A DNA stretch of 64,000 nucleotides, from NCBI RefSeq assembly GCF_035581345.1, contig NZ_CP141608.1, positions 5,362,501 through 5,426,500 of the forward strand. Direction: 5' to 3'. This DNA is from Pseudomonas sp. JQ170C (GTDB taxonomy: Bacteria > Pseudomonadota > Gammaproteobacteria > Pseudomonadales > Pseudomonadaceae). The stretch's first letter is position 1; every line of letters starts with the position of its first letter. Positions 39,746-57,578 of this stretch are shown piece by piece. A model generated the notes under the pieces. The model did not search any database. It was not told the origin of the DNA and was given only the letters and a program-made list of their open reading frames with translations. Position numbers and translations under genes: made by a program.

Positions 39746-40078
39746 TTACTTGTCCGCAACCTTGACAGTGATATGGCAAGACCGCTTGACGATGCGATCA
39801 GCGCGGCCTTTGGCACGCGGCATGATGCGCTTCAGCGAACGCCCTTCGTTGACGAAAACGGTGGAGACCTTCAGGTCATCAACGTCTGCGCCTTCGTTAT
39901 GCTCGGCGTTGGCTACGGCCGACTCGAGGACTTTCTTCATGATTTCAGCGGCTTTTTTGCTGCTGAAAGCCAACAGGTTGAGCGCTTCGCCCACCTTCTT
40001 CCCGCGGATCTGGTCGGCGACCAAGCGGGCTTTCTGGGCGGAGATTCGAGCGCCCGACAACTTAGCGGCTACTTCCAT
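39746..40078 (-). CDS. rplV: 50S ribosomal protein L22
   Basis: The product is a 110-residue L22. Its hairpin loop (around residues 82-98, [18 protein letters not shown]) lines the exit tunnel near the macrolide-binding and SecM-stalling region. It is an early-assembly protein and lies 11 nt after rpsS. Confidence 0.98.
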
Positions 40079-40089
40079 TTCCTTACCCC

Positions 40090-40365
40090 TTAACGCTTGG
40101 CTTTCTTGTCAGCCACGTGCCCACGATAAGTGCGGGTACCGGCAAACTCGCCCAGTTTATGGCCGACCATGTCTTCGTTCACGAGAACTGGGACGTGTTG
40201 GCGACCGTTGTGTACCGCGATGGTCAGACCGACCATTTGTGGCAGGATCATCGAACGGCGCGACCAGGTCTTAACTGGTTTGCGATCGTTCTTTTCCGCC
40301 GCCACTTCGATCTTCTTCAGTAGGTGAAGATCGATAAAAGGACCTTTTTTCAGAGAACGTGGCAC
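40090..40365 (-). CDS. rpsS: 30S ribosomal protein S19
   Basis: The product is a 91-residue S19, which works with S13 in the 30S head. It begins [18 protein letters not shown] and contains the signature [20 protein letters not shown]. It lies 16 nt after rplB. Confidence 0.98.
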
Positions 40366-40381
40366 TGTCGTATCCCTCTAT

Positions 40382-41206
40382 TTACTTGCGACGACGGACG
40401 ATCATGTTGTCGGTACGCTTATTACCACGAGTCTTCGCGCCCTTAGTCGGGAAGCCCCATGGCGATACCGGATGACGACCACCGGAGGTACGACCTTCAC
40501 CACCACCATGTGGGTGGTCAACCGGGTTCATGGCAACACCACGAACGGTTGGGCGAACGCCACGCCAGCGTTTGGCACCAGCTTTACCCAGCGAACGCAG
40601 GCTGTGCTCGGAGTTCGAGACTTCACCCAGGGTCGCACGGCATTCAGCCAGGACTTTACGCATCTCGCCGGAGCGCAGACGAACGGTCACGTAGACGCCT
40701 TCGCGAGCGATCAGCTGAGCCGAAGCACCAGCGGAGCGAGCGATTTGTGCACCTTTGCCCGGCTTCAGTTCGATGCCGTGAATGGTGCTACCCACTGGAA
40801 TGTTGCGCAGTTGCAGGGAGTTGCCCGGCTTGATTGGAGCCAGAGCACCTGCGATCAGCTGGTCGCCAGCACTCACGCCTTTAGGGGCGATGATGTAGCG
40901 GCGCTCGCCGTCTGCGTAGCAGAGCAGTGCGATGTGAGCAGTACGGTTTGGATCGTATTCGATACGCTCGACAGTGGCGACGATGCCATCTTTGTCGTTG
41001 CGACGGAAGTCGACCATACGGTAATGCTGCTTATGACCACCACCTACGTGACGAGTAGTGATGCGGCCATTGTTGTTACGACCACCAGACTTCGATTTCT
41101 TCTCGAGCAGCGGTGCGTGAGGAGCGCCTTTGTGCAGCTCCTTGTTGACCACCTTGACCACGAAACGGCGGCCAGGGGAAGTCGGTTTGCATTTAACGAT
41201 TGCCAT
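40382..41206 (-). CDS. rplB: 50S ribosomal protein L2
   Basis: The product is a 274-residue L2, a large primary 23S binder needed for subunit joining and peptidyl-transferase activity. The C-terminal signature [17 protein letters not shown] includes the essential His of the HPHGGG motif. It lies 14 nt after rplW. Confidence 0.99.
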   Translation of the reverse strand: MAIVKCKPTSPGRRFVVKVVNKELHKGAPHAPLLEKKSKSGGRNNNGRITTRHVGGGHKQHYRMVDFRRNDKDGIVATVERIEYDPNRTAHIALLCYADGERRYIIAPKGVSAGDQLIAGALAPIKPGNSLQLRNIPVGSTIHGIELKPGKGAQIARSAGASAQLIAREGVYVTVRLRSGEMRKVLAECRATLGEVSNSEHSLRSLGKAGAKRWRGVRPTVRGVAMNPVDHPHGGGEGRTSGGRHPVSPWGFPTKGAKTRGNKRTDNMIVRRRK

Positions 41207-41220
41207 GATGCACCCCTTCC

Positions 41221-41520
41221 TTACTCAGCACTGCTGCTGAAATCGAGATCTTGGCCTGGCTGAAGGGAGACGATCGCCTTCTTCCAGTCATTGCGCTTGC
41301 CCAGACCACGTGCGGTACGCTTGGTTTTACCCAGAACGTTTACAGTCGACACGTTTTCGACTTTTACGCCGAACAGGCCTTCGACAGCTTTCTTGATTTC
41401 CAGCTTGGTTGCATCAGTAGCAACCTTGAATACGAACTGGCCTTTTTTCTCAGCCAGAACGGTAGCCTTCTCGGAAACATGCGGGCCAAGGAGGACTTTA
41501 AATACGCGTTCCTGGTTCAT
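41221..41520 (-). CDS. rplW: 50S ribosomal protein L23
   Basis: The product is a 99-residue L23, the main docking point for trigger factor and SRP at the tunnel exit. [19 protein letters not shown] and the C-terminal signature region [18 protein letters not shown] are present. Its start overlaps the rplD stop by 4 nt (ATGA), giving translational coupling. Confidence 0.98.
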   Translation of the reverse strand: MNQERVFKVLLGPHVSEKATVLAEKKGQFVFKVATDATKLEIKKAVEGLFGVKVENVSTVNVLGKTKRTARGLGKRNDWKKAIVSLQPGQDLDFSSSAE

Positions 41521-42119
41521 CCCAGCAGCTCCTCGAATTTCTTCACGGCCGACACAGTGATCAACACTTTGTCGTATGCGATCAGACTGACCGGATCGGA
41601 ACCCTGTACGTCACGTACGTCGACGTGCGGCAGGTTACGAGCAGCCAGGTACAGATTCTGATCAACAGCATCAGAAACGATCAGTACGTCGCTCAGACCC
41701 ATGCCGTTCAGCTTGTTCAGCAGGTCTTTGGTTTTCGGTGCTTCAACAGCGAAGTCCTGAACCACGACCAGACGATCGGTACGCACCAGCTCAGCGAGGA
41801 TGGAACGCATTGCTGCGCGGTACATCTTCTTGTTGAGCTTCTGCGAGTGGTCTTGAGGACGAGCTGCGAAAGTGGTACCGCCGCCACGCCAGATTGGGCT
41901 ACGGATAGTACCGGCACGAGCGCGACCAGTACCTTTCTGACGCCATGGGCGCTTACCGCCACCAGCAACGTCGGAACGGGTTTTCTGCTGCTTGGTGCCC
42001 TGACGGCCGCCGGCCATGTAGGCCACGACTGCTTGGTGAACCAGCGTCTCGTTGAATTCGCCACCGAAAGTCAGTTCGGAAACTTCGATCGCTTGAGCGT
42101 CATTTACATTTAGTTGCAT
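41517..42119 (-). CDS. rplD: 50S ribosomal protein L4
   Basis: The product is a 200-residue L4. The long tunnel loop contains [19 protein letters not shown], where erythromycin-resistance changes map (wild-type form here). In E. coli L4 also represses the S10 operon by attenuating at its leader; only 143 nt of leader exist before rpsJ here, with no L4-target structure recognised. Confidence 0.98.
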   Translation of the reverse strand: MQLNVNDAQAIEVSELTFGGEFNETLVHQAVVAYMAGGRQGTKQQKTRSDVAGGGKRPWRQKGTGRARAGTIRSPIWRGGGTTFAARPQDHSQKLNKKMYRAAMRSILAELVRTDRLVVVQDFAVEAPKTKDLLNKLNGMGLSDVLIVSDAVDQNLYLAARNLPHVDVRDVQGSDPVSLIAYDKVLITVSAVKKFEELLG

Positions 42120-42131
42120 GTCAGCTTCCCC

Positions 42132-42767
42132 TTAACCGCGAGCCTTGGCAGCCGGACGCACAACCAGATCACCGCCAGTAGCGCCAGGAACGGCACCCTT
42201 GACCAGCAACAGATTGCGTTCAGCGTCGACGCGCACTACTTCCAGGGACTGAACGGTCACGCGCTCGGCGCCCATATGACCGGACATTTTTTTGCCCTTG
42301 AATACACGACCAGGAGTCTGGCACTGGCCGATAGAGCCCGGGACGCGGTGGGAAACGGAGTTACCGTGGGTGTTATCTTGACCGCGGAAATTCCAGCGCT
42401 TGATGGTACCGGCAAAGCCTTTACCTTTCGACTGACCGGTAACATCTACCATTTGGCCAGCAGCGAAGATTTCTGCATTGATCAAGTCGCCAGCCTGGTA
42501 GTCGCCTTCTTCAAGACGGAACTCCCAGACACCGCGACCAGCGGCAACGTTCGCTTTAGCGAAGTGACCTGCTTGAGCAGCAGTCACGCGCGAAGCACGA
42601 CGCTCACCAACAGTGACTTGCACTGCACGGTAGCCATCGGTTTCTTCGGTTTTGAACTGGGTGACGCGATTCGGCTCGATCTCAATGACCGTGACCGGAA
42701 TGGAGACACCTTCTTCGGTGAAAATGCGGGTCATACCGCACTTACGACCGACTACACCAATAGTCAT
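42132..42767 (-). CDS. rplC: 50S ribosomal protein L3
   Basis: The product is a 211-residue L3, an assembly-initiator whose loop reaches the peptidyl-transferase centre. It contains [13 protein letters not shown] and the methylated-Gln-type stretch [15 protein letters not shown]. Start [13 protein letters not shown] at 42767 is chosen over an upstream in-frame ATG at 42800. It lies 81 nt after rpsJ. Confidence 0.98.
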   Translation of the reverse strand: MTIGVVGRKCGMTRIFTEEGVSIPVTVIEIEPNRVTQFKTEETDGYRAVQVTVGERRASRVTAAQAGHFAKANVAAGRGVWEFRLEEGDYQAGDLINAEIFAAGQMVDVTGQSKGKGFAGTIKRWNFRGQDNTHGNSVSHRVPGSIGQCQTPGRVFKGKKMSGHMGAERVTVQSLEVVRVDAERNLLLVKGAVPGATGGDLVVRPAAKARG

Positions 42768-42848
42768 GTTGTAAACCTCATGAGTGTACGGGGCTTTCAC
42801 CCGCTATGGCCGCCCATTTCAGAGCGTTACACGACTAAGACCCGAGTC

Positions 42849-43160
42849 TTAGCCGAGGCTGATCTGCACTTCCACACCTGCCGCAAGATCAAGCTTCATA
42901 AGAGCATCAACGGTTTTATCCGTTGGCTGGACGATGTCCAGAACGCGCTTATGAGTACGGATCTCGTACTGGTCACGCGCGTCTTTGTTGACGTGCGGGG
43001 AGACCAGAACGGTGAACCGCTCTTTACGAGTAGGCAGTGGAATTGGACCACGCACTTGAGCACCAGTACGTTTCGCGGTTTCCACGATTTCCTGGGTGGA
43101 TTGGTCGATCAGGCGATGGTCAAAAGCCTTCAACCTGATACGGATTTGCTGATTTTGCAT
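42849..43160 (-). CDS. rpsJ: 30S ribosomal protein S10 (NusE)
   Basis: The product is a 103-residue S10. Besides its place in the 30S head it acts as NusE, bridging NusB and NusG in antitermination and transcription-translation coupling. [19 protein letters not shown] and [15 protein letters not shown] are conserved. It is first in the S10 operon, downstream of the tufA terminator. Confidence 0.98.
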
Positions 43161-43257
43161 TGGATTTCAGACTCCAGGCTGCTATTCCCACCGGGCGCAC
43201 TACGCCCGTTAAAAGGAGGCGTGATTCTATAGACGCCCCTATTGGGTGTCAACCCAA

Positions 43258-43291
43258 TAAAAAAAGCCCCCGCTGAGCGGGGGCTTTTTCA
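43258..43291 (-). terminator. Intrinsic terminator of the str operon (after tufA)
   Basis: The stem aaaaagcccccg/cgggggcttttt with loop ctgag lies 13 nt after the tufA stop on the minus strand and is followed by TTTTTTTATT. It separates str (rpsL-rpsG-fusA-tufA) from the S10 operon. Confidence 0.93.
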
Positions 43292-43303
43292 ACCTATCGA
43301 GAA

Positions 43304-44497
43304 TTACTCGATGATTTTGGCTACGACGCCAGCGCCGACGGTACGACCGCCTTCACGGATAGCGAAACGCAGGCCATCTTCCATTGCGATGGTTTTGATC
43401 AGAGTGACAGTCATCTGGATGTTGTCACCTGGCATTACCATTTCAACGCCTTCTGGCAGCTCGCAGTTACCAGTCACGTCAGTAGTACGGAAGTAGAACT
43501 GTGGACGGTAGCCTTTGAAGAACGGAGTATGACGGCCGCCTTCTTCCTTGCTCAGAACGTAAACTTCTGCGGTGAACTTGGTGTGCGGCTTAACCGAACC
43601 TGGCTTAACCAGAACCTGACCACGCTCAACGTCGTCACGCTTGGTGCCACGCAGCAGAACGCCGCAGTTCTCGCCAGCACGACCTTCGTCCAGCAGCTTG
43701 CGGAACATCTCAACACCGGTGCAGGTGGTGGTGGTGGTGTCACGCAGACCAACGATTTCCAGAGCGTCCTGAACGCGGACGATACCACGCTCGATACGAC
43801 CGGTAACAACGGTACCACGACCCGAGATCGAGAATACGTCTTCGATTGGCATCAGGAACGGCTTGTCGATAGCACGCTCTGGCTCTGGGATGTAGCTGTC
43901 CAGAGTTTCAACCAGACGCTTGACAGCGGTGGTGCCCATTTCGTTGTCGTCTTTGCCTTCCAGGGCCATACGAGCCGAACCGATGATGATCGGAGTGTCG
44001 TCGCCTGGGAAGTCATAGGTGGACAGCAGGTCGCGAACTTCCATCTCGACCAGTTCCAGCAGCTCAGCGTCGTCTACCAGGTCAGCCTTGTTCAGGAAGA
44101 CCACGATGTACGGAACGCCTACCTGACGGGACAGCAGGATGTGCTCACGGGTTTGCGGCATCGGACCATCGGCGGCCGAGCAAACCAGGATCGCGCCGTC
44201 CATCTGGGCAGCACCGGTGATCATGTTCTTCACGTAGTCAGCGTGACCTGGGCAGTCAACGTGAGCGTAGTGACGAATGTTCGAGTTGTACTCGACGTGC
44301 GCGGTGTTGATGGTGATACCGCGAGCTTTCTCTTCTGGAGCGCTGTCGATCTTGTCGAATTCGACGACGGCCGAACCGAAAACTTCGGAGCAGACGCGAG
44401 TCAGAGCTGCGGTCAGAGTGGTTTTACCGTGGTCAACGTGACCGATGGTGCCAACGTTGACGTGCGGAAGGGAACGATCAAATTTTTCTTTAGCCAC
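43304..44497 (-). CDS. tufA: Elongation factor Tu, copy in the str operon
   Basis: The product is a 397-residue GTPase that carries aminoacyl-tRNA to the ribosome. G1 [10 protein letters not shown]3 DCPGHADY, G4 NKAD. It differs from the second copy (59911) at about seven residues, nearly all before residue 70 (KFDRSLPH here, KFERNKPH there), plus I/V at position 396. The last ~650 bp of the two genes look identical. It lies 30 nt after fusA. Confidence 0.99.
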   Translation of the reverse strand: MAKEKFDRSLPHVNVGTIGHVDHGKTTLTAALTRVCSEVFGSAVVEFDKIDSAPEEKARGITINTAHVEYNSNIRHYAHVDCPGHADYVKNMITGAAQMDGAILVCSAADGPMPQTREHILLSRQVGVPYIVVFLNKADLVDDAELLELVEMEVRDLLSTYDFPGDDTPIIIGSARMALEGKDDNEMGTTAVKRLVETLDSYIPEPERAIDKPFLMPIEDVFSISGRGTVVTGRIERGIVRVQDALEIVGLRDTTTTTCTGVEMFRKLLDEGRAGENCGVLLRGTKRDDVERGQVLVKPGSVKPHTKFTAEVYVLSKEEGGRHTPFFKGYRPQFYFRTTDVTGNCELPEGVEMVMPGDNIQMTVTLIKTIAMEDGLRFAIREGGRTVGAGVVAKIIE

Positions 44498-44527
44498 GAC
44501 AGTGAACCTCTTGCCTAAAGGGCTGGA

Positions 44528-46675
<2,148 letters not shown>

Positions 46676-46705
46676 AGAGCCCTCGCAAAAATAGTGATGC
46701 CTGAA

Positions 46706-47176
46706 TTAGAAGCGGTAGTGCGAGAACGCTTTGTTGGCTTCGGCCATACGGTGTACGTCTTCACGCTTCTTGACTGCAGCACCTTTGCCTTCAGCAGCAT
46801 CCAGCAGCTCGCCAGCCAGGCGCAGAGCCATGGACTTCTCGCCACGCTTGCGGGCGTAGTCTACCAACCAGCGCATTGCCAGGGCGTTACGGCGGGATGG
46901 ACGAACTTCAACAGGGACCTGGTAAGTGGCACCGCCAACACGGCGCGACTTAACTTCGACCAGCGGAGCGATGGCGTCGAGAGCTTTCTCGAAGATTTCC
47001 AGGGGATCGCTGTTCTTGCGTTCTTTAACCTTGTCCAGTGCACCATAAACGATACGCTCGGCAACGGCTTTCTTGCCGCTTTCCATTACGTGGTTCATGA
47101 ACTTGGCGAGGATCTGGCTTCCGTATTTTGGATCGTCCAGAATCTCACGCTTGGCTGCTACACGACGTCTTGGCAT
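46706..47176 (-). CDS. rpsG: 30S ribosomal protein S7
   Basis: The product is a 156-residue S7 that nucleates 30S head assembly and sits by the E site. It begins [20 protein letters not shown] and has the signature [18 protein letters not shown]. In E. coli S7 binds the rpsL-rpsG spacer to repress; the spacer here is 120 nt, room for such a structure. Confidence 0.98.
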   Translation of the reverse strand: MPRRRVAAKREILDDPKYGSQILAKFMNHVMESGKKAVAERIVYGALDKVKERKNSDPLEIFEKALDAIAPLVEVKSRRVGGATYQVPVEVRPSRRNALAMRWLVDYARKRGEKSMALRLAGELLDAAEGKGAAVKKREDVHRMAEANKAFSHYRF

Positions 47177-47296
47177 TGATAAGCCCTCAAACGGTCTTCA
47201 GGTTAGCCCGGGACAGTGAACCCAAAGGGTGCGTGCCCGACCTTACTCTTATCGACTCAATAAAATGAATAACTGCAAACAGCTACAAGCAGCCGA

Positions 47297-47668
47297 TTAC
47301 TTCGGACGCTTGGTACCGTACTTCGAACGACCTTGGTTACGACCTTTAACACCGGAGGTATCCAGGGAGCCGCGAACGGTGTGGTAACGAACACCTGGCA
47401 AGTCTTTTACACGACCGCCACGGATCAGTACGACGCTGTGCTCTTGCAGGTTGTGGCCTTCACCACCGATGTACGAGGAAACCTCGAAACCGTTGGTCAG
47501 ACGCACACGGCATACTTTACGCAGTGCCGAGTTAGGTTTTTTCGGCGTAGTGGTGTACACACGGGTGCACACGCCACGACGTTGCGGGCAGTTCTGCAGC
47601 GCAGGAACGTCGGATTTCTCGACGATACGCTTACGCGGCTGACGTACCAGCTGGTTGATAGTTGCCAT
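47297..47668 (-). CDS. rpsL: 30S ribosomal protein S12
   Basis: The product is a 123-residue decoding-centre protein. Lys43 (TTPKKPNSA) and Lys88 (GGRVKDLPG) are the wild-type residues, so no streptomycin-resistance substitution is present. Asp89 is the beta-methylthiolation target of RimO. It is first gene of the str operon, separated from rpoC by 209 nt containing a terminator. Confidence 0.98.
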
Positions 47669-47709
47669 CTACTAGCTCCACTGTTGTCTTGCGACGCTAT
47701 TGTCTTGCA

Positions 47710-47748
47710 AGAAAAGCAAAATTGGCAGGACGAAGTCCCACCAAATTT
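47710..47748 (-). terminator. Intrinsic terminator after rpoC
   Basis: On the minus strand AATTTGGTGGGAC and GTCCTGCCAATTTT form a long stem (two G-T wobbles) with a 3-nt loop, followed by TTTTGCTTTTCTTG. It lies about 130 nt after the rpoC stop and about 40 nt before the rpsL start, so it ends the rplKAJL-rpoBC unit close to the str-operon promoter region. Confidence 0.8.
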
Positions 47749-47877
47749 AGGGGTACAAGAGTCTAAAGAGGATCTTGTCCCCAGTCAAGACGAGGCCCCA
47801 GCCTCCCTCCTCCGGTCATCGGCAACATTTTATGTCGCCAATGCCCAGATCGGGTAAGCCAGGGCCCTGTCCTACTT

Positions 47878-52077
<4,200 letters not shown>

Positions 52078-52141
52078 GGCCTTTCCTCCTGGCGGAGCAG
52101 GGAGCGGGCTTTTCAGCCACGCTCCCAATTCGCGTCACGTG

Positions 52142-55100
52142 TTATTCGGTTTCCAGATCGATATCGATACCGAGCGAACGAATTTCTTTGATCAACACGT
52201 TGAAGGACTCGGGCATGCCCGGCTCCATACGGTGATCGCCGTCCACGATGTTTTTGTACATCTTGGTACGACCGTTCACGTCGTCCGACTTCACTGTGAG
52301 CATTTCTTGCAGGGTGTATGCCGCGCCGTATGCTTCCAGCGCCCACACTTCCATCTCCCCGAAACGCTGACCACCGAACTGCGCCTTACCACCCAGCGGC
52401 TGCTGGGTAACCAGGCTGTAAGAACCAGTGGAACGCGCGTGCATCTTGTCGTCCACCAAGTGGTTCAGCTTGAGCATGTACATGTAACCAACGGTCACAT
52501 GACGCTCGAACTTGTTGCCGGTACGACCATCGAACAGCTGCATCTGACCGCTTTCTGGCATGTCTGCCAGTTTCAGCATGGCCTTGATTTCGCTTTCCTT
52601 GGCGCCGTCGAAGACTGGAGTGGCCATTGGCACACCACCTTTTAGGTTCTTCGCCAGATCCAGGATTTCCTGGTCGGAGAAGGTCTCAAGGCTTTCCTGA
52701 CGACCACCGATCTCGTTGTAGATCTCGGTGAGGAACTTGCGCAGCTCGATGACCTTGCGCTGCTCTTCGAGCATGCGGTTGATCTTCTCGCCCAGCCCCT
52801 TGGCCGCAAGGCCCAGGTGGGTTTCAAGGATCTGACCAACGTTCATACGCGATGGTACACCCAGTGGGTTGAGTACCACGTCTACCGGCGTACCGTTGGC
52901 GTCGTGCGGCATGTCTTCAACCGGCATAATCACCGAGACCACACCTTTGTTACCGTGACGACCGGCCATCTTGTCGCCCGGCTGGATGCGACGACGGATT
53001 GCCAGGTAGACCTTGACGATCTTCAGTACGCCCGGTGCCAGGTCATCGCCCTGCTGCAGCTTGCGCTTCTTGTCTTCAAACTTGTCGTCCAGCAAACGGC
53101 GACGATCAACGATGTAGGCCTGAGCCTTCTCGAGTTGCTCGTTCAGCGCGTCTTCGGCCATGCGCAGTTTGAACCACTGGCCGTGCTCCAGACCGTCCAG
53201 CACTTCGTTGGTGATGACTGTGCCTTTCTTCAGGCCAGCACCACCGTCGACTACCTGGCCGTTCAGGGCAGAACGCAGACGCTCGAAGGTTGCACCTTCA
53301 ACGATACGGAACTCTTCGTTCAGGTCCTTGCGGATCTCGTCGAGCTGCATCTTCTCGATGGACAACGCACGGCTATCACGCTCAACGCCGTCACGGGTGA
53401 AGACCTGTACGTCGATGACAGTACCTTTGGTGCCGGTTGGCACACGCAGGGAGGTGTCCTTAACGTCGCTGGCCTTCTCACCGAAGATCGCACGCAGCAG
53501 CTTCTCTTCTGGAGTGAGCTGGGTTTCGCCTTTTGGCGTGACCTTGCCGACCAGAATGTCGCCCGCACCAACTTCGGCACCAACGTAGACGATACCGGCT
53601 TCATCCAGCTTGTTCAGCGCAGCTTCACCGACGTTCGGAATGTCCGCGGTGATTTCCTCTGGGCCGAGCTTGGTGTCACGAGCCACACAGGTCAGTTCCT
53701 GAATGTGGATCGTGGTGAAGCGGTCTTCCTGAACTACACGTTCGGACAGGCAGATGGAGTCTTCGAAGTTGAAGCCGTTCCACGCCATGAACGCGATGCG
53801 CATGTTCTGACCCAGTGCCAGTTCACCCATATCGGTGGACGGGCCGTCGGCCATGATGTCGCTACGCTGAACCACATCACCTTTGCGCACCAGCGGACGC
53901 TGGTTGATGCAGGTGTTCTGGTTCGAGCGGGTGTATTTGGTCAGGTTGTAGATGTCGACACCAGCTTCGCCGGTTTCAACTTCATCATCAGCAACACGAA
54001 CCACGATACGGCTGGCGTCAACGGAGTCGATCACGCCACCACGACGAGCCACGACGCAAACGCCGGAGTCACGGGCAACGTTGCGCTCCATGCCGGTACC
54101 TACCAGCGGCTTGTCGGCACGCAGGGTTGGTACAGCCTGACGCTGCATGTTCGAACCCATCAACGCACGGTTGGCGTCGTCGTGCTCGAGGAACGGAATC
54201 AGCGACGCTGCGACCGAAACTACCTGCTTCGGCGATACGTCCATCAAGGTGACGTCTTCTGGCGCCTTGACGGTGAACTCGTTCAGGTGACGAACGGCTA
54301 CCAGCTCGTCGATCAGTTGCTTCTTCTCGTTCATCGCGGCCGAAGCCTGTGCGATGACGTGATCTGCTTCTTCAATCGCCGACAGGAACACGATCTCGTC
54401 GGTAACAACACCTTCTTTCACCACACGATACGGGCTCTCGAGGAAACCGTACTGGTTGGTGCGGGCATAAGCTGCCAGGGAGTTGATCAGACCGATGTTC
54501 GGACCTTCAGGCGTCTCGATCGGGCACACACGGCCGTAGTGGGTCGGGTGTACGTCACGGACTTCAAAGCCAGCGCGCTCACGGGTCAGACCACCAGGGC
54601 CGAGTGCAGAGACACGACGCTTGTGGGTGATTTCGGAGAGCGGGTTGTTCTGGTCCATGAACTGAGAAAGCTGGCTGGAGCCGAAGAACTCTTTCACCGC
54701 CGCCGCAACCGGCTTGGCGTTGATCAGGTCCTGAGGCATCAGGCCTTCGCTTTCTGCCATCGACAGACGCTCTTTGACCGCGCGCTCTACACGCACCAGG
54801 CCAACGCGGAACTGGTTCTCGGCCATTTCGCCGACGCAACGTACGCGACGGTTACCCAGGTGGTCGATGTCGTCGACGATGCCTTTGCCGTTACGGATAT
54901 CGACCAAGGTCTTGAGGACTTCGACGATGTCTTCCTTGCTCAGTACGCCCGAACCTTCGATTTCGGTACGACCGATACGACGGTTGAACTTCATGCGACC
55001 GACGGCCGACAGGTCGTAACGCTCGGCGCTGAAGAACAGGTTGTTGAACAGGGTCTCAGCGGCATCCTTGGTTGGCGGCTCGCCAGGACGCATCATCCGA

Positions 55101-56215
55101 TAGATTTCGACCAGCGCTTCCAGCTGATTGCTGGTGGAGTCGATCTTCAGGGTATCGGAGATGAACGGACCGCAGTCGATGTCGTTGGTGTACAGGGTCT
55201 CGATACGGACTACCTGAGCCTTGGCGATCTTGATCAGCAGCTCGGTATTCAGCTCGATGTTGCACTCAGCCAGGATTTCGCCGGTAGCTGGGTGAACAAT
55301 GGCTTTGGCAGTAGTACGGCCCAGGACGTATTCCATAGGAACGTCCAACTGCTTCACGCCAGCCTTTTCCAGCTGGTTGATGTGACGAGCGGTAATACGA
55401 CGACCCTGCTCGACAATCACCTTGCCGGTTTCGTCATGAATATCCATGACTGCAATTTCACCACGCAGGCGCTGAGGCACCAGCTCCAGGCTCAGCTTCT
55501 CGCCCGAGACGTGGAAAACGTTGGTGGTGTAGAAGGCATCCAACACTTCTTCAGTGCTGTAACCCAGCGCGCGTAGCAGTACCGACGCAGGCAGTTTGCG
55601 ACGACGGTCGATACGGACGAATACACAGTCTTTCGGATCGAATTCGAAGTCCAGCCACGAGCCACGGTAAGGAATGATCCGAGCCGAGTACAGCAGCTTG
55701 CCCGAGCTGTGCGTCTTGCCACGGTCGTGGTCGAAGAACACACCTGGCGAACGGTGCAGCTGGGAAACGATAACACGCTCGGTACCGTTGATTACGAAGG
55801 TACCGTTTTCAGTCATCAGGGGGATTTCACCCATGTAGACTTCTTGCTCTTTGATGTCCTTGATCGCTTTGTTCGACGATTCTTTGTCGAAAATGATCAG
55901 GCGTACTTTCACCCGCAGTGGTACGGCGTAGGTTACGCCGCGCAGTACGCATTCTTTGACATCAAAAGCTGGTTCGCCCAAACGATAGCCAACGTACTCC
56001 AGGGCAGCATTGCCGGAGTAGCTGATGATCGGGAAAACCGATTTGAAGGCCGCATGCAGGCCCACGTCGCGGAACTGATCTTTGGTCGCTCCCGCTTGCA
56101 AGAATTCACGATACGAATCCAGCTGGATGGCCAGGAGGTAAGGCACATCCATGACGTCCGGCAACTTGCTAAAGTCCTTGCGGATACGTTTTTTCTCAGT
56201 GTATGAGTAAGCCAT
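52142..56215 (-). CDS. rpoB: RNA polymerase beta subunit
   Basis: The product is 1357 residues, usual for Pseudomonas. The rifampicin region around residue 520 ([21 protein letters not shown]) is wild-type, given here in two parts split at NNPL. Catalytic-side motifs include [12 protein letters not shown], and the C-terminal clamp [20 protein letters not shown]. It follows rplL after 219 nt containing an attenuator-like hairpin. Confidence 0.99.
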   Translation of the reverse strand: MAYSYTEKKRIRKDFSKLPDVMDVPYLLAIQLDSYREFLQAGATKDQFRDVGLHAAFKSVFPIISYSGNAALEYVGYRLGEPAFDVKECVLRGVTYAVPLRVKVRLIIFDKESSNKAIKDIKEQEVYMGEIPLMTENGTFVINGTERVIVSQLHRSPGVFFDHDRGKTHSSGKLLYSARIIPYRGSWLDFEFDPKDCVFVRIDRRRKLPASVLLRALGYSTEEVLDAFYTTNVFHVSGEKLSLELVPQRLRGEIAVMDIHDETGKVIVEQGRRITARHINQLEKAGVKQLDVPMEYVLGRTTAKAIVHPATGEILAECNIELNTELLIKIAKAQVVRIETLYTNDIDCGPFISDTLKIDSTSNQLEALVEIYRMMRPGEPPTKDAAETLFNNLFFSAERYDLSAVGRMKFNRRIGRTEIEGSGVLSKEDIVEVLKTLVDIRNGKGIVDDIDHLGNRRVRCVGEMAENQFRVGLVRVERAVKERLSMAESEGLMPQDLINAKPVAAAVKEFFGSSQLSQFMDQNNPLSEITHKRRVSALGPGGLTRERAGFEVRDVHPTHYGRVCPIETPEGPNIGLINSLAAYARTNQYGFLESPYRVVKEGVVTDEIVFLSAIEEADHVIAQASAAMNEKKQLIDELVAVRHLNEFTVKAPEDVTLMDVSPKQVVSVAASLIPFLEHDDANRALMGSNMQRQAVPTLRADKPLVGTGMERNVARDSGVCVVARRGGVIDSVDASRIVVRVADDEVETGEAGVDIYNLTKYTRSNQNTCINQRPLVRKGDVVQRSDIMADGPSTDMGELALGQNMRIAFMAWNGFNFEDSICLSERVVQEDRFTTIHIQELTCVARDTKLGPEEITADIPNVGEAALNKLDEAGIVYVGAEVGAGDILVGKVTPKGETQLTPEEKLLRAIFGEKASDVKDTSLRVPTGTKGTVIDVQVFTRDGVERDSRALSIEKMQLDEIRKDLNEEFRIVEGATFERLRSALNGQVVDGGAGLKKGTVITNEVLDGLEHGQWFKLRMAEDALNEQLEKAQAYIVDRRRLLDDKFEDKKRKLQQGDDLAPGVLKIVKVYLAIRRRIQPGDKMAGRHGNKGVVSVIMPVEDMPHDANGTPVDVVLNPLGVPSRMNVGQILETHLGLAAKGLGEKINRMLEEQRKVIELRKFLTEIYNEIGGRQESLETFSDQEILDLAKNLKGGVPMATPVFDGAKESEIKAMLKLADMPESGQMQLFDGRTGNKFERHVTVGYMYMLKLNHLVDDKMHARSTGSYSLVTQQPLGGKAQFGGQRFGEMEVWALEAYGAAYTLQEMLTVKSDDVNGRTKMYKNIVDGDHRMEPGMPESFNVLIKEIRSLGIDIDLETE

Positions 56216-56360
56216 CAGCGTTCCCCAGCTTGGTCACCTGCTTGTTTGGCTTCTCCCGACGGGAGCAGCCAGAAAATCGTGCAAACCCCTTGGTTTGCGC
56301 CACCATCATTGGTGGTTACAGCTCGTTACTGGCACCGACCTAGTCAGCTGCCAATAACGG

Positions 56361-56389
56361 AAAAAGGCCGGTGGCAAGAGCCACCAGCC
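56361..56389 (-). terminator. Attenuator hairpin between rplL and rpoB
   Basis: On the minus strand GGCTGGTGGC and GCCACCGGCC pair (10 bp, one wobble, loop TCTT) and are followed by TTTTTCC, a complete intrinsic terminator 45 nt after the rplL stop. In E. coli a terminator in the same spot lets only part of the transcripts reach rpoB, setting the ratio of L7/L12 to polymerase. Confidence 0.85.
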
Positions 56390-56434
56390 ATCAGCCGTTT
56401 GCTTAGCGCTCGGGCTGGAGTCGCAAAGTCGAAA

Positions 56435-56800
56435 TTACTTGAGTTCGACTTTAGCGCCTGCTTCTTCCAGCTTCTTCTTGGCGTCTTCAGCAGCTTCTTT
56501 CGAAACGCCTTCAGCGACAACCTGAGGAGCGCCGTCAACTTTCTCTTTGGCTTCTTTCAGACCCAGACCGGTCAGTTCACGAACGGCCTTGATCACGTTG
56601 ACTTTCTTCTCGCCGGCTTCAACCAGAACTACGTTGAATTCGGTTTGCTCTTCAACAACGGCAGCGGCAGCAGCTGGGCCAGCAGCGGCAACAGCAGCGG
56701 TAACGCCGAAGGTTTCTTCCATTGCTTTGATCAGCTCAACAACTTCCAGAACGGTTTTCTGGCCGATTGCTTCGATGATTTGCTCGTTAGTCAGAGACAT
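56435..56800 (-). CDS. rplL: 50S ribosomal protein L7/L12
   Basis: The product is a 121-residue stalk protein present in several copies per ribosome; it recruits translational GTPases. The N-terminal dimer helices are followed by an Ala-rich hinge ([18 protein letters not shown]) and the C-terminal factor-binding domain ([15 protein letters not shown]). It lies 78 nt after rplJ. Confidence 0.98.
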   Translation of the reverse strand: MSLTNEQIIEAIGQKTVLEVVELIKAMEETFGVTAAVAAAGPAAAAAVVEEQTEFNVVLVEAGEKKVNVIKAVRELTGLGLKEAKEKVDGAPQVVAEGVSKEAAEDAKKKLEEAGAKVELK

Positions 56801-56878
56801 GACTTAAATCCTGTATTGGGGTGACAGCCTACGCAGCTATCAAATTAAACGTATGATTTCGAAAGCGCTTACGGTGCC

Positions 56879-57379
56879 TTAGGCAGCAGTAGCTTCTTTC
56901 TGGTCGCGAATAGCTGCCAAAGTACGAGCCAGCTTGCTGGTAGCGCCTTGGATCACGCTCATCAGCTTCGCGATAGCTTCGTCGCGGGTCGGCAGGGTAG
57001 CCAACACGTCGATTTCGTTAGCGGCAAGGAACTTGCCGTCGAACGCAGCTGCCTTGATCTCGAACTTGTCCTGACCCTTGGCGAACTCTTTGAACAGACG
57101 AGCAGCAGCGCCCGGGTGTTCGTTGGAGAAAGCGATCAGGGTCGGGCCAGTGAAGGCGTCGTTGAGGACACTGAATTCAGTGTCAGCAACAGCACGCTTG
57201 AGCAGGGTGTTACGTACGACACGCACGTATACGCCAGCTTCACGAGCCTCTTTACGGAGTCCGGTCATTGCGCCTACAGTCACACCACGGGCATCAGCCA
57301 CGACAGCGGACAGAGCGACTTTGGCAGCCTCGTTGACTTCAGCGACGATGGCCTTCTTGTCTTCGAGTTTAATTGCCAC
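56879..57379 (-). CDS. rplJ: 50S ribosomal protein L10
   Basis: The product is a 166-residue stalk base that anchors L7/L12 dimers through its C-terminal helix. It begins [19 protein letters not shown]. In E. coli the L10-L12 complex binds the rplJ leader to repress translation; a 199-nt leader with a hairpin at its start is present here. Confidence 0.98.
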   Translation of the reverse strand: MAIKLEDKKAIVAEVNEAAKVALSAVVADARGVTVGAMTGLRKEAREAGVYVRVVRNTLLKRAVADTEFSVLNDAFTGPTLIAFSNEHPGAAARLFKEFAKGQDKFEIKAAAFDGKFLAANEIDVLATLPTRDEAIAKLMSVIQGATSKLARTLAAIRDQKEATAA

Positions 57380-57547
57380 GGGTAAAACTCCTGCTTGTTA
57401 CCGTTTCATCTGGCCGAAGCCGGATGTCGTTTTGGTGTCTGATTCGGTAAGGAACCGGGAGCACCATCTGCGTAGGCTTAAGGTTTAAGGCTTTCGCCGC
57501 CTACGGTCTTGGATAGCCCCCGCCAGGCAGGGACCCCAATTTTTTAA

Positions 57548-57571
57548 GCCGACGCGATTACTCGCATCGGC
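57548..57571 (-). other. Hairpin at the rplA-rplJ junction (L10 leader region)
   Basis: The stem gccgacgcga/tcgcatcggc (one wobble, loop ttac) lies 8 nt after the rplA stop on the minus strand. It is followed by TTAAAAAATT rather than a U-run, so it is a weak terminator at best. It lies at the far 5' end of the 199-nt L10 leader. Confidence 0.55.
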
Positions 57572-57578
57572 TTTTGTC

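Noticed and set aside
52817..55576. A 919-codon plus-strand frame antisense to rpoB
   Set aside because: Shadow of codon bias; no motif, no ribosome site of note.
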